A stretch of DNA of 64,000 bases from Chitinophaga sp. CB10 (GTDB lineage: Bacteria; Bacteroidota; Bacteroidia; Chitinophagales; Chitinophagaceae): assembly GCA_001870995.2 (NCBI GenBank), contig MLAV02000016.1, positions 87,100-151,099 on the forward strand, read 5' to 3'. The notes under the pieces are model-generated. The model was not told where the DNA came from. It made no database searches and was given only the letters and a program-made list of their open reading frames with translations. The position numbers and the translations under genes were made by a program. Below, one piece after another: positions 25,746 through 34,395 of this stretch (positions are counted from its first letter, which is position 1; each line of letters starts with the position of its first letter).

Positions 25746-27785
25746 ATGTCCGACAACAACTTCAAACCTTTTGTTCCCGCGACTGCCCGGATGAAGGAAT
25801 TCACCTTTAAATCCATTATCCTGGGTTGTATTTTCGGGATCATTTTTGGCGCGGCCACGGTGTACCTGGCGCTGAAAGCCGGTCTTACCGTATCCGCCTC
25901 CATCCCTATTGCCGTGATAGCCATCACCCTTGGCCGTAAGTTTTTCAAAACCACCATCCTCGAAAACAATATCATTCAAACCACGGGTTCCGCGGGCGAG
26001 TCCATCGCTGCGGGCGTGGTGTTCACCCTGCCGGGCTTCCTCTTCCTCAGCGATGGCGCCGGCGCGCAATTTTTTAATTACATCACCATCCTGACGCTGG
26101 CCATCATCGGCGGGGTGCTGGGTACGCTCATGATGATCCCCCTGCGCCGCTCGCTGATTGTAAAAGAGCATGGGGCGCTTCCTTACCCGGAAGGCACCGC
26201 CTGCGCGGATGTGCTGGTAGCGGGCGAAAAGGGCGGCGACTTTGCGAAGACCGCCTTCTGGGGCCTGGGCTTTGCTTTCGTATATGCGATCCTGCAAAAG
26301 ATCCTGCACGTGATCGCGGAAACGCCGGGGTATATGACCCGCCAGGTAAATAAATTCTTCCCGTCCGCCAATCTCAGCGCGGATATAACGCCTGAATACA
26401 TGGGCGTGGGCTACATCATCGGGCCCCGTATTGCCGGCGTACTTGTGGCAGGGGGCGTGCTCTCCTGGCTGGCGCTGATCCCTTTACTGTCATCGCTGCT
26501 GCCGGCGGATACGATTGCCACCCAACTGGTGAAACTCGGCTACCTTGCCAACCTGGCCACCCCGGGCGGACAAGGGAACTGGGACCCCGCCACGCATACC
26601 TTTTCAGATTATGCCTCCGCCATCTATTACGCCTATGTGCGGCAGATTGGCGCCGGCGCGGTGGCTGCGGGCGGTTTCATTACCCTGCTGAAAACCATTC
26701 CTACGATAATCTCCACTTTCAAAGGCAGCCTGGGCGCGGTGAAAGACAGCACCGGGAAGCAAACCGGCGCAGCGCCCCGAACTGAAAAGGACCTGAGCCT
26801 GAAAGTGGTCATCTTCGGCAGCCTGGCGCTGGTGGTGCTCATGGCCATCCTGCCGCAACTGCCGGGAGGCTCCATCGGCCAGAAGCTGCTGGTAGGCGCA
26901 CTGGTAGTGGTCTTCGGTGCTTTTTTCGTAACGGTATCCAGCCGCATTGTAGGCTTGATCGGCTCTTCCAATAACCCGATTTCCGGTATGACCATCGCCA
27001 CGCTGATGGGTACCTGCCTGGTGTTCATCGCCGTGGGCTGGACGGGTAAGATGTACGAACCCATGGCCCTTGTGGTAGGCAGCATGATCTGTATTGCCGC
27101 AGCCAATGCCGGCGGTACCAGCCAGGATCTGAAAACCGGTTACATTGTTGGCGCTACGCCGATGAACCAACAGATAGCCCTGTTCATCGGAGCTATTGTT
27201 TCTTCCATCGTCATCGGGCTGACCGTGAAGTTCCTTGACCGCCCTACGGCGGATATGATTGCCCATGGCGTGAAGGACCATGCCATCGGCAGCCTGTATT
27301 ACCCGGCGCCGCAGGGCACGCTGCTGGCTACACTGGATATCGGTATCCTCTCCGGTAAGCTGGACTGGCAGTTTGTACTTGTAGGGGCCTTCCTTGCTAT
27401 TACCATTGAGCTGTGCGGCGTTAACGCGCTGTCGTTTGCCGTAGGCGCTTACCTTCCGCTGTCCACCACCCTGCCCATCTTCATTGGGGGCGCTATCAGG
27501 GGCGTTGTGGATTACCGGAAGAAGAAGGCCAATATCCAAACCACTGCCGGGGAAGAAGAGCTGGGCAGAGGCAACCTGTTTGCCACCGGCCTTGTGGCAG
27601 GCGGCGCTGTGGCCGGGGTGATCATCGCTATCATGGCGGGCTTCGACTCTACCGCAGCCGGACTAGCAAAGTTGAACCTGCAGGAATCTTTCCTTGGCGC
27701 GTTGGGTCAGGGAGGATATTATATACTTGGAACGGGCTTCTTTGCGTTTATGGGTTGGTATCTTTACCGGGTGGCGACAAAATAA
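25746..27785 (+). CDS. OPT family oligopeptide transporter
   Basis: A 679-residue polytopic membrane protein starting MSDNNFKPFVPATARMKEFT. It has the features of the OPT superfamily: ALKAGLTVSASIPIAV in the first repeat, PEGTACADVLVAGEKGG, and SSNNPISGMTIATL in the second half. OPT proteins import small peptides or metal chelates with protons. The start is set by the promoter box at 25714-25721. The following lipoprotein gene begins 54 bases later and may be read through. Confidence 0.92.
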   Translation: MSDNNFKPFVPATARMKEFTFKSIILGCIFGIIFGAATVYLALKAGLTVSASIPIAVIAITLGRKFFKTTILENNIIQTTGSAGESIAAGVVFTLPGFLFLSDGAGAQFFNYITILTLAIIGGVLGTLMMIPLRRSLIVKEHGALPYPEGTACADVLVAGEKGGDFAKTAFWGLGFAFVYAILQKILHVIAETPGYMTRQVNKFFPSANLSADITPEYMGVGYIIGPRIAGVLVAGGVLSWLALIPLLSSLLPADTIATQLVKLGYLANLATPGGQGNWDPATHTFSDYASAIYYAYVRQIGAGAVAAGGFITLLKTIPTIISTFKGSLGAVKDSTGKQTGAAPRTEKDLSLKVVIFGSLALVVLMAILPQLPGGSIGQKLLVGALVVVFGAFFVTVSSRIVGLIGSSNNPISGMTIATLMGTCLVFIAVGWTGKMYEPMALVVGSMICIAAANAGGTSQDLKTGYIVGATPMNQQIALFIGAIVSSIVIGLTVKFLDRPTADMIAHGVKDHAIGSLYYPAPQGTLLATLDIGILSGKLDWQFVLVGAFLAITIELCGVNALSFAVGAYLPLSTTLPIFIGGAIRGVVDYRKKKANIQTTAGEEELGRGNLFATGLVAGGAVAGVIIAIMAGFDSTAAGLAKLNLQESFLGALGQGGYYILGTGFFAFMGWYLYRVATK

Positions 27786-27839
27786 ATCGCTTCCAAAAAA
27801 AATAATATCTTAATTTTATCTGATATATTACTATCTCCT

Positions 27840-28361
27840 ATGCGTAAATATTTATCTGCTATACTGGGTGCTGTACTGTTTTTCAGCGTATCATGCGAGA
27901 AAACGGAAACAAAATCTGACGCCGACGACAGGAAGTTCATATCCCTGAAACTGGATAACCGGATTTACCTGGCAGAAAACCCAAAGGCAACCGCGTATCT
28001 GCCTAAGCTGGATGATTCCAACCCGGATAACGATTACCCGGTAATGGAAATCACCGGCACTACCTATACGGGCGATTATATTACGTTTAAACTGGCCGTA
28101 CCGGAGTTGCCGTTTCATACAGGCCCTTATCCATCTTCTGAAACCGGCAACAGTATCAACATTTACCTCGCCAGCTCCAGTGGGGAAACGCTGAATTCCG
28201 GCAACAGCGGGGGATTTACCATCAACATCACCCGCATTACCAGCCAGTTTGTGGAAGGCGTTTTCAGCGGCGCCGTGCAGGACGTCAGCGGTAGCGGCGG
28301 CACGAAAGTGGTGCAGGACGGGACTTTCCGCGCTGTGTTGAAATACCAGGAATCTCAATAA
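27840..28361 (+). CDS. Lipoprotein of unknown function (DUF6252-like)
   Basis: A 173-residue exported protein with lipobox SVSC (residues about 16-19) and a beta-rich body. The closing pattern QFVEGVFSGAVQD, then QDGTFRAVL resembles the small DUF6252-type lipoproteins common in Bacteroidota; this match is from memory of the pattern only. It may be co-transcribed with the OPT transporter. A strong bidirectional terminator follows. Function unknown. Confidence 0.65.
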   Translation: MRKYLSAILGAVLFFSVSCEKTETKSDADDRKFISLKLDNRIYLAENPKATAYLPKLDDSNPDNDYPVMEITGTTYTGDYITFKLAVPELPFHTGPYPSSETGNSINIYLASSSGETLNSGNSGGFTINITRITSQFVEGVFSGAVQDVSGSGGTKVVQDGTFRAVLKYQESQ

Positions 28362-28383
28362 GCAACTTTGTAAATGCTGCCAT

Positions 28384-28422
28384 AAAAAAAATAACTCCGG
28401 GTTATCCGGAGTTATTTTTTTT
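28384..28422. terminator. Bidirectional terminator
   Basis: A perfect 17-bp stem (28384-28400 with 28406-28422), loop GTTAT, with T tracts on both strands. It serves the plus-strand lipoprotein gene and the minus-strand DUF1501 gene; the latter's stop codon begins inside the hairpin. Confidence 0.93.
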
Positions 28423-29623
28423 ATACGAAGTTCAGGTGCTCGTATTTAGCCTTGAGGATAGCCGTATCGTCCGCTCCCAGCCAGTTACCTAACAGGGTGG
28501 CATACACGCTTTTGAAGTCCACCTTGTATTGCAAATCCCCGTCTTTGAGGTGCAGGAGGTCTGGCCCTTCGTTCAGCACGCCTTTTTCTTTCAGTCCACC
28601 GCCGATGAGGAACATATTGTTGGCCGTTCCGTGGTCCGTACCGCCGCTGGCATTCTGGCTCACCCTGCGGCCAAACTCCGAGAAGGTCATTACCACTACA
28701 TCTTCAAACCGGTTATTCTTTTTCAGGTCGCCGGTGAAAACGGTCAGCGCATCGCTCAGCTGCTGGAACAGCCGCTCCTGCTGCGCCTGTTGATTGATAT
28801 GGGTATCAAAGCTGCCATGGGATACGTAATACACTTTGGTATTGATATCGGACATGATCAGGTTGGCAATGGTGCGCATGTTGCGGCCGAGTTCCGTATT
28901 CGGATACGCCTCTTTGGACTGGTAGGTTTTGATCTGCTGCTGGATGTAGGCCGCGGAAGAAATGGTTTCTCCCATGGTTTTATACAGGTAATCCACGTTG
29001 GCATGTTCCTCCTCGTGGGCATGCTGGCGGAGCAGGTCTTTAAAGAAAGGGTTGTTGCTGGTGCCGAACAGGCGTGTGGGGTCCGTTAGGGCGAGGCCTT
29101 TGGAAACTTCCCCTTTCAGCGCGAGGCTCAGCGTATCATCGATTTCCAGCGCCTGGGTGGGCTTGTCGCAGCCTTTGCACTGGGCGTCGAGGTAGCGGCC
29201 TATCCAGCCGTTGGTCCAATAGTCGGACGACTGGCTGGCGGTATGCCAGATGTCCATAGAGCGGAAGTGCGACCGGTCCGGGTTGGGGTAGCCAACGTTA
29301 TTGAGTACGGCGAGGGAACCTTCGTCGTAGAGGGCTTTCAGGCCTGCCAGGCTGGGATGTATGCCCAGTTCGTCCGTCAGGGAAAGGGCTTTATCCCGCC
29401 GGATGCCCAGGGCGGGCCTTTCTTTATAGTAAATATCGTTGCGGTAGGGAATGATGGTATTCAGGCCATCGTTGCCGCCGGATAACTGCACAATTACCAG
29501 TACCTTATTGCCGGGAGGTACCAGCTCTCCCCGTTCGAGCGCTTTCAGAAACTTAGGCATCATCATCGCTGCGGAAGCGAGGGAGCCTACCTGTAGGAAA
29601 CGTCTGCGATTGATTATGTTCAT
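28421..29623 (-). CDS. DUF1501 domain protein
   Basis: A 400-residue exported protein of the alkaline-phosphatase-like DUF1501 family. The N-terminus MNIINRRRFLQVGSLASAAM is a twin-arginine-type signal, so it is probably exported folded. Visible family blocks: VIVQLSGGNDGLNTIIPY, GRRVSQNASGGTDHGTANN and the NNVGYPNPDRSHFRSMDIW segment. It follows the DUF1800 gene by 26 bases; these two families are regularly encoded together. The pair's substrate is not established. Confidence 0.88.
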   Translation of the reverse strand: MNIINRRRFLQVGSLASAAMMMPKFLKALERGELVPPGNKVLVIVQLSGGNDGLNTIIPYRNDIYYKERPALGIRRDKALSLTDELGIHPSLAGLKALYDEGSLAVLNNVGYPNPDRSHFRSMDIWHTASQSSDYWTNGWIGRYLDAQCKGCDKPTQALEIDDTLSLALKGEVSKGLALTDPTRLFGTSNNPFFKDLLRQHAHEEEHANVDYLYKTMGETISSAAYIQQQIKTYQSKEAYPNTELGRNMRTIANLIMSDINTKVYYVSHGSFDTHINQQAQQERLFQQLSDALTVFTGDLKKNNRFEDVVVMTFSEFGRRVSQNASGGTDHGTANNMFLIGGGLKEKGVLNEGPDLLHLKDGDLQYKVDFKSVYATLLGNWLGADDTAILKAKYEHLNFV

Positions 29624-29649
29624 AATTATTTTTTTAGGGAGATGAAAAA

Positions 29650-31098
29650 CTAGCAGAGTTGGTATTCCGGCGTACTCATAACGTCTATAGCGACGGTTTT
29701 AATATAGGCGTCACGGTTACCCATATCCGCATACTTTTCGAGTAACTGCCGGTTGGTATTGCCGGTTTTAAGCAACAGGGATGCGGCGATCGTTTCTGCC
29801 AGTTGTTCCCTGGGTACTTTTTCGTATGCTTTCAGGAATGGCGCCCAGTCGATGGTAGCATTGACTTTCCGGGCGTACTGCTTTTTGAGGAAGTCGTTGA
29901 TTTGCAGCGTCATCTTGTAATTGCCGCCATCGCCCATTTCCGGCATGATTTCCTTTGCCTGGATGTTCATGGCCTGGGAGTAGAACACGATCTGCGGCAC
30001 CCGGAGGCGGAACATGAGGCTGGAGCTGTCGATCCAGTTACGGCCGCCGGGCCACCCGGCTACGTTGGGCGGGTAAAACAGGACCTGGCCGAGGATACGC
30101 TGAAATACCAGCATGGTACCTTCTTCCTCGAAGCGCATGGGCACGGCCCGGCGCATACCTACGAGGAGTTCCACGGGCGATTTGATGCGGTTACCGACGT
30201 ATTTGGGATCATAGAACCAGTCGGCCATAAAGATTTCCTGCATCAGGGATTTGAGGTTATAGCCGGAGTGATAGAATTTATCCGCGAGGTCGTTGATCTT
30301 TTCTTCGTCGGGGTTATCATCGACAAAGAACCGGAAAATCTTACCGGTGATGAATTTGGCGCACTGGCGCTGGTCGAGCAGGATGCGGAGGACATCGTCC
30401 CCGTTGTACAACCCGGTTTTTCCCAGGATGGTTTTAGCGCCATCGTCGTGCAGGCGTTCCCGGAATTTGAATACGCCGGCCTCATCGAATCCCCAGCCGG
30501 TAAAGGCCCGGGCGGCTTCTTTCACATCCGTTTCCGTATAGTTGCCGCGCCCGAGGGTGAACAGCTCCATGACTTCCCTGGCGAAGTTTTCGTTGGGATG
30601 TTGTTTCCTGTTTTGCTGGTTGTTAAGGAATTGCAGCATGGCGGGGGATTTGGAGACTGCGGAAAGGAGGTCCCCGAAGTTGCCGAGGCAGTTTTCCCGG
30701 ATAACGCTGAGCAGCTGCTGGTTATACAGTACGTTTTGCGTACGGCAGGCAAAGTGGCCGTGCCAGAAGAGGCTCATTTTTTCCCGCAGGGGGTGTTCCG
30801 TATCCACCATGGCTTTCATCCAGGAAAGGTTCAGGTCCTTGATACCCTGGTTATTCAGCTGCTGGACGATTTTCTTTTCTTCCGCGCTCATGCCTTTGAG
30901 CTTTTGGTAGTCGGGCAGGTCCGCTTCGCTCATCACGTTCACATCGGCGGGCGTGTAGTGTTTTTTACCAATAAGTACCTGGTTTACAATCACCTTCCGC
31001 CGCTTGCCTGACCATTCGTTGATTTCGGGCAGCGTGGCGCCGAACCCGGCTCTCCATGCCAGATGCAGCATTTGTTGTTGTGAGGATACAGCGGCCAT
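29650..31098 (-). CDS. DUF1800 domain protein
   Basis: A 482-residue protein beginning MAAVSSQQQMLHLAWRAGFG. The family blocks LFWHGHFACRTQ, FAREVMELFTLGRGNYTETD and GWPGGRNWIDSS are present. The frame continues upstream to 31242, but this would overlap moeA and the natural family start (xxHLxxRAGFG) lies here. It pairs with the DUF1501 gene that follows. No signal peptide is evident from this start. Role unknown; the pair is often seen in polymer-degrading and gliding bacteria. Confidence 0.87.
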   Translation of the reverse strand: MAAVSSQQQMLHLAWRAGFGATLPEINEWSGKRRKVIVNQVLIGKKHYTPADVNVMSEADLPDYQKLKGMSAEEKKIVQQLNNQGIKDLNLSWMKAMVDTEHPLREKMSLFWHGHFACRTQNVLYNQQLLSVIRENCLGNFGDLLSAVSKSPAMLQFLNNQQNRKQHPNENFAREVMELFTLGRGNYTETDVKEAARAFTGWGFDEAGVFKFRERLHDDGAKTILGKTGLYNGDDVLRILLDQRQCAKFITGKIFRFFVDDNPDEEKINDLADKFYHSGYNLKSLMQEIFMADWFYDPKYVGNRIKSPVELLVGMRRAVPMRFEEEGTMLVFQRILGQVLFYPPNVAGWPGGRNWIDSSSLMFRLRVPQIVFYSQAMNIQAKEIMPEMGDGGNYKMTLQINDFLKKQYARKVNATIDWAPFLKAYEKVPREQLAETIAASLLLKTGNTNRQLLEKYADMGNRDAYIKTVAIDVMSTPEYQLC

Positions 31099-31144
31099 AG
31101 GCAGTATATATATTTTCCCTATGACCACAAATTGGAGTCCGGGT

Positions 31145-32353
31145 TTAACGGAATTTCCAGACGGGGAAAGTATCTCCTTTTTTAAACTGGGAAATATCGG
31201 CCGGCAATTCCATGAACGCATCCGCCAAAAGCAGGCTGGCAAGGTCTCCCGAGCCCTGGTAGGGTTGTGGGATGGCCATCAACTTACCATGTGGCTGGGA
31301 TACTAATTTAACAGGAAGGTAATATTCGAGTGCGGGTTCAAAGCTCACTTTTGTGGACAAACTGGCATAGGTTGTTGCCGCGGGCCTTGCGCCCATGGCA
31401 GCCAACAGCCATGGCTGTACGTAGCGGTAAAAGCACATGAAGCCGGAAACGGGGTTTCCGGGCAGGGCGAATACTGCCGGGCCGTTCTGGAAGGTACCGA
31501 AGAGGAAGGGTTTTCCCGGGCGCTGGCGGACATGGTGAAACACCTGCTGCATGCCGAGTTCCTGCAGGACCTGCGGCAGGTAATCGAACTTGCCTGCGGA
31601 TACGGCGCCGGAGCTGATCCAGACGTCCGTTTCCTTGATCAGGGGCGCCAGCTGGTGTTTCATGCTTTCCGCATGATCTTCCAGGTGCAGTACGGTGGGT
31701 TGGATACCGAGCTGTTGCAGTGAGGCGCTTAAGCTATAGACATTGGACATGCGGAGCTGATGCGGTTGCGGGGTGGCGTTTACCGGCACCAGTTCGTTGC
31801 CGGTGGCGATTACCACTACGCGCGGGCGTTTGCTCACCAGCACTTCCGTTTTGCCCACGGTGGCCAGTACGCCGGCTTCGGCGGGGCCGAGGAGCGCGCC
31901 ATCATCCAGGAGGGTGGCATGTTCCTTTACATCGCTGCCTTTTTTGTGGATATGTTGTCCTTTTTTTACGGGGTGTTTGATGGTAAAACGGCGGAAGCCT
32001 TCATGTTCGGCGACTTCCAGGTGTTCGTACTGTACGACTGTGTCAGTGAGTTCCGGCAGCACGGCTCCCGTCATCACTTCCATGCAGTTGGCCGTATTGC
32101 CTAACTGCAGCTGTGGCGTGCCGGCGGCCTGTACGTCTTCCATTACAAAGACCCGCTGACCACGGGCATAGCTGTCGAACCGGATGGCGATACCATCCAT
32201 CATTACGCGGTCGAAAGGCGGGAAAGGGCGGTCGGCATATACCGGCTCGCGCAATATTCGTCCATTGGCCTGTTCAAAAGGTACCAGCTCCGTTCCGGCA
32301 TCCCGGACCGTTTCCAATACGGCAGCATAAGCTTCAGCGACAGTCAGCATCAT
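31145..32353 (-). CDS. moeA: Molybdopterin molybdenumtransferase MoeA
   Basis: A 402-residue enzyme inserting molybdate into adenylylated molybdopterin. It begins MMLTVAEAYAAVLETV and shows FPPFDRVMMDGIAIR, EVMTGAVLP, VVVIATGNELVPV, WISSGAVSAGKFDYL and FALPGNPVSGFMCFYRYV in the usual order. It is divergent from moaC with only 44 bases between the starts. In this cluster of moa, mob and moe genes it completes the pathway to active cofactor. Confidence 0.95.
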   Translation of the reverse strand: MMLTVAEAYAAVLETVRDAGTELVPFEQANGRILREPVYADRPFPPFDRVMMDGIAIRFDSYARGQRVFVMEDVQAAGTPQLQLGNTANCMEVMTGAVLPELTDTVVQYEHLEVAEHEGFRRFTIKHPVKKGQHIHKKGSDVKEHATLLDDGALLGPAEAGVLATVGKTEVLVSKRPRVVVIATGNELVPVNATPQPHQLRMSNVYSLSASLQQLGIQPTVLHLEDHAESMKHQLAPLIKETDVWISSGAVSAGKFDYLPQVLQELGMQQVFHHVRQRPGKPFLFGTFQNGPAVFALPGNPVSGFMCFYRYVQPWLLAAMGARPAATTYASLSTKVSFEPALEYYLPVKLVSQPHGKLMAIPQPYQGSGDLASLLLADAFMELPADISQFKKGDTFPVWKFR

Positions 32354-32359
32354 TTATAT

Positions 32360-32367
32360 TATTTTTG
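32360..32367 (+). promoter_or_regulatory. -7 box of moaC
   Basis: TATTTTTG lies 30 bases before the moaC ATG, in the short moeA/moaC divergent region. The -33 element would fall inside moeA and is not obvious. Confidence 0.5.
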
Positions 32368-32397
32368 TAAGGAGCAGTGCAATAAATTTATGCTTTT

Positions 32398-32883
32398 ATG
32401 GCCAATCCGTCAAACAAGGAATTCACACACCTGAATAAATCCGGGCAGCCGGCGATGGTAGATGTGAGTGATAAGAACATTACGCTTCGTGTAGCCGTTG
32501 CCGAGAGCCGCATTTTTTTACCGGAGGAAGTACGCAGCCAGTTTACCGAGCAGGACATACAGACCCGTAAGGGCGGCGTGTTTCAGACGGCGATCATTGC
32601 CGGCATTATGGCGGCCAAGAAGACGCCGGAGTTGATTCCGCTGTGTCATACGTTGTTATTGGATGGGGTAGATGTAAATATTGCGTTGGAAAGTGAAGAG
32701 GCAGTGATCAGGTGTACGGTGAAAACGACGGGGAAAACCGGCGTAGAGATGGAAGCCCTCACGGGAGCTACTGTAGCGGCGCTGACGGTGTATGATATGT
32801 GTAAAGCGTTTACGCATGACATGGTGATCAGGGAAACGAAATTGATTAGTAAGACGGGAGGGAAGGCGGATTATGCGCGGTAG
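32398..32883 (+). CDS. moaC: Cyclic pyranopterin monophosphate synthase MoaC
   Basis: A 161-residue enzyme that converts the MoaA product to cyclic pyranopterin monophosphate. Key blocks: KGGVFQTAIIAGIMAAKKT, LIPLCHTLLLDGVDV, KTGVEMEALTGATVAALTVYDM and the closing KLISKTGGK. Length is normal. First plus-strand gene of the molybdenum-cofactor cluster, followed by mobA after 45 bases. Confidence 0.96.
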   Translation: MANPSNKEFTHLNKSGQPAMVDVSDKNITLRVAVAESRIFLPEEVRSQFTEQDIQTRKGGVFQTAIIAGIMAAKKTPELIPLCHTLLLDGVDVNIALESEEAVIRCTVKTTGKTGVEMEALTGATVAALTVYDMCKAFTHDMVIRETKLISKTGGKADYAR

Positions 32884-32928
32884 GGGGGTAGGCTGGTTAG
32901 AGATTTTTTCAGTTAATACAACAAACAT

Positions 32929-33546
32929 ATGCCGGATAATACACCCTTAAAAGGATTATTGCTGTGCGGCGGTTACAGTTCGCGCATGCAGGAGGATAAG
33001 AGCCGCATTGCCTATCATGGCATGCCTCAATGGGAGTACCTGGTATCGCTCCTGCAGCAGGTAGCAGGGGAAGTGTACATCTCCTGCCGGCCGGATCAGC
33101 TCAATGCCGGCGAGGGTTTCAGCAGTTATCCACACCTCATTCCCGACAGCGTGGAAGGCGGCGGGCCGGCCGTAGGGCTCATCAGCGCGCACCGGCAGGA
33201 GCCGGAAACAGCCTGGCTGGTATTAGCCTGCGATCTGCCGTTGATCAGTCTTCAAAGTTTGCAATTATTGGTTAGGGAGAGAGATAGCGCCTGCACGGCC
33301 ACCAGTTTTATCAGTCCTTTCAACCAGCTCCCTGAGCCACTGATCGCCATTTGGGAGCCCGCAGGACTGGCGGCGCTGGAAGCCAGCGTATTATCGGGCG
33401 GGCCTAAGTGCCCCCGTAAATCTATGCTTGCCGGAGGAAATGTAAAAGTCTTGGAGAACCCCTGGCCGCAGGAGCAGTTTAATGCAAATACCCCGGAGGA
33501 GAAGGCTGAAGCGGTTTTAATGGCAAAGGGGAGGAAGGAATTATAA
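32929..33546 (+). CDS. mobA: Molybdenum cofactor guanylyltransferase
   Basis: A 205-residue nucleotidyltransferase of the MobA type. The signature LLLCGGYSSRMQEDKS (consensus GGxSxRMGxDK, here Gln instead of Gly) is followed by ISCRPDQ and a metal-binding LVLACDLPLIS. It attaches GMP to form the dinucleotide cofactor used by DMSO-reductase family enzymes. It is probably co-transcribed with moaC. No molybdoenzyme gene lies in the window. Confidence 0.88.
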   Translation: MPDNTPLKGLLLCGGYSSRMQEDKSRIAYHGMPQWEYLVSLLQQVAGEVYISCRPDQLNAGEGFSSYPHLIPDSVEGGGPAVGLISAHRQEPETAWLVLACDLPLISLQSLQLLVRERDSACTATSFISPFNQLPEPLIAIWEPAGLAALEASVLSGGPKCPRKSMLAGGNVKVLENPWPQEQFNANTPEEKAEAVLMAKGRKEL

Positions 33547-33558
33547 GGGGGGGAATAA

Positions 33559-33598
33559 CCTTTGCGCGCTTTGCTCCTTATGCATCTTTGCGAGCAAC
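33559..33598 (+). repeat. 40-bp direct repeat, copy 1
   Basis: Copy 1 of a 40-base unit with one mismatch to copy 2 (61 bases later). Each copy has an internal dyad TTGCTC...GAGCAA around a central ATGCAT, so the RNA would form a hairpin. It resembles the short dispersed CTTTGCG-type repeats seen in Bacteroidota genomes. Confidence 0.8.
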
Positions 33599-33619
33599 TA
33601 CTCCGCCTGCAATTATTTC

Positions 33620-33659
33620 CCTTTGCGCGCCTTGCTCCTTATGCATCTTTGCGAGCAAC
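33620..33659 (+). repeat. 40-bp direct repeat, copy 2
   Basis: Copy 2, differing from copy 1 at one position (C at 33631 instead of T at 33570). It lies just beyond the end of moaE, in the mobA/moaE convergent gap. Confidence 0.8.
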
Positions 33660-33666
33660 CACCCGC

Positions 33667-34068
33667 CTACACCACCTCTCCATCAGAAAAGAATTCCTTC
33701 TTCCAGATAGGCACGGTCGCTTTCAGCGTATCGATCGCATATTCGCAGGCATCGAAAGCGATGCCCCGGTGCACGGAGGAAACCGCTACTACCACCGCTA
33801 CTTCGCCGGGCAGCTTATCCCCCACGGCATGCAGCATTGCGAGCTTTTTAATATCCCATTGCCTGGCAACATCGTCCGCAATTTTCTGCATTTCGGATAA
33901 GGCCATTTCCTTGTAGGCTTCGTAAAATAACTTGTCTACCGCCCGGCCTTTGGTATCATTTCTCACCTTACCGGTAAATACTACTTCGCCGCCGCAGGCA
34001 GGGGAATGAATAAAGTCCAGCGCTTCCTGGATGGTGATATCAGTTTCTATTTTCAGTAATACGTCCAT
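33667..34068 (-). CDS. moaE: Molybdopterin synthase catalytic subunit MoaE
   Basis: A 133-residue large subunit that transfers sulfur from MoaD thiocarboxylate to precursor Z. Motifs: GGEVVFTGKVRND, FYEAYKEMALSEM, SSVHRGIAFDACEYAID and the catalytic-lysine ending VPIWKKEFF. It follows moaD by 15 bases on the same strand. Confidence 0.95.
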   Translation of the reverse strand: MDVLLKIETDITIQEALDFIHSPACGGEVVFTGKVRNDTKGRAVDKLFYEAYKEMALSEMQKIADDVARQWDIKKLAMLHAVGDKLPGEVAVVVAVSSVHRGIAFDACEYAIDTLKATVPIWKKEFFSDGEVV

Positions 34069-34083
34069 GTGTAAAAAATCAGT

Positions 34084-34317
34084 TCAGCCTCCGCTCACCG
34101 GCGGGATAACGGCAATTTCATCGGTAGCGCCTACCGCCTGCCCGTCGGCCGCATAGGCTTTATTTACGGCAATCATCAGCGATTTCAGCTGCTGCAATGC
34201 AGGGTAGGTAGCCAGTAACCACGCTTTTAGCTCGCCCGCGGTGGTAATCCCTTCAGGCAGCTGCATCCGGGCCGTCCCTGCAATATCCTTTGCCACCCCA
34301 AACAGCATTACATTCAT
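34084..34317 (-). CDS. moaD: Molybdopterin synthase sulfur carrier subunit MoaD
   Basis: A 77-residue ubiquitin-like protein starting MNVMLFGVAKDIAG and ending in the Gly-Gly that receives sulfur as a thiocarboxylate (PPVSGG). It is activated by a MoeB-type enzyme, probably the fusion at 36624-37706, and delivers sulfur to MoaE. The frame can be extended to a TTG at 34326, but that triplet is part of a -7 promoter box, so the ATG at 34317 is used. Confidence 0.93.
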   Translation of the reverse strand: MNVMLFGVAKDIAGTARMQLPEGITTAGELKAWLLATYPALQQLKSLMIAVNKAYAADGQAVGATDEIAVIPPVSGG

Positions 34318-34323
34318 ATCTTC

Positions 34324-34331
34324 CAAAATTA
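34324..34331 (-). promoter_or_regulatory. -7 box abutting the moaD start codon
   Basis: The minus strand reads TAATTTTG, ending six bases before the moaD ATG. If used, moaD-moaE would be transcribed with a leader of only a few bases. Confidence 0.45.
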
Positions 34332-34395
34332 TTGACTAAAACTACAATATAGCAGCGATAAAGTAGTAATTTTAGTTCGAGGTAAATGTTTTTTT

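Noticed and set aside
31099..31242. Upstream extension of the DUF1800 protein
   Set aside because: It would overlap the moeA end and adds a sequence unlike the family start.
33562..33900. 112-codon frame over the direct repeats
   Set aside because: Its apparent internal peptide repeat only reflects the 40-bp DNA repeats, and it runs antisense through moaE.
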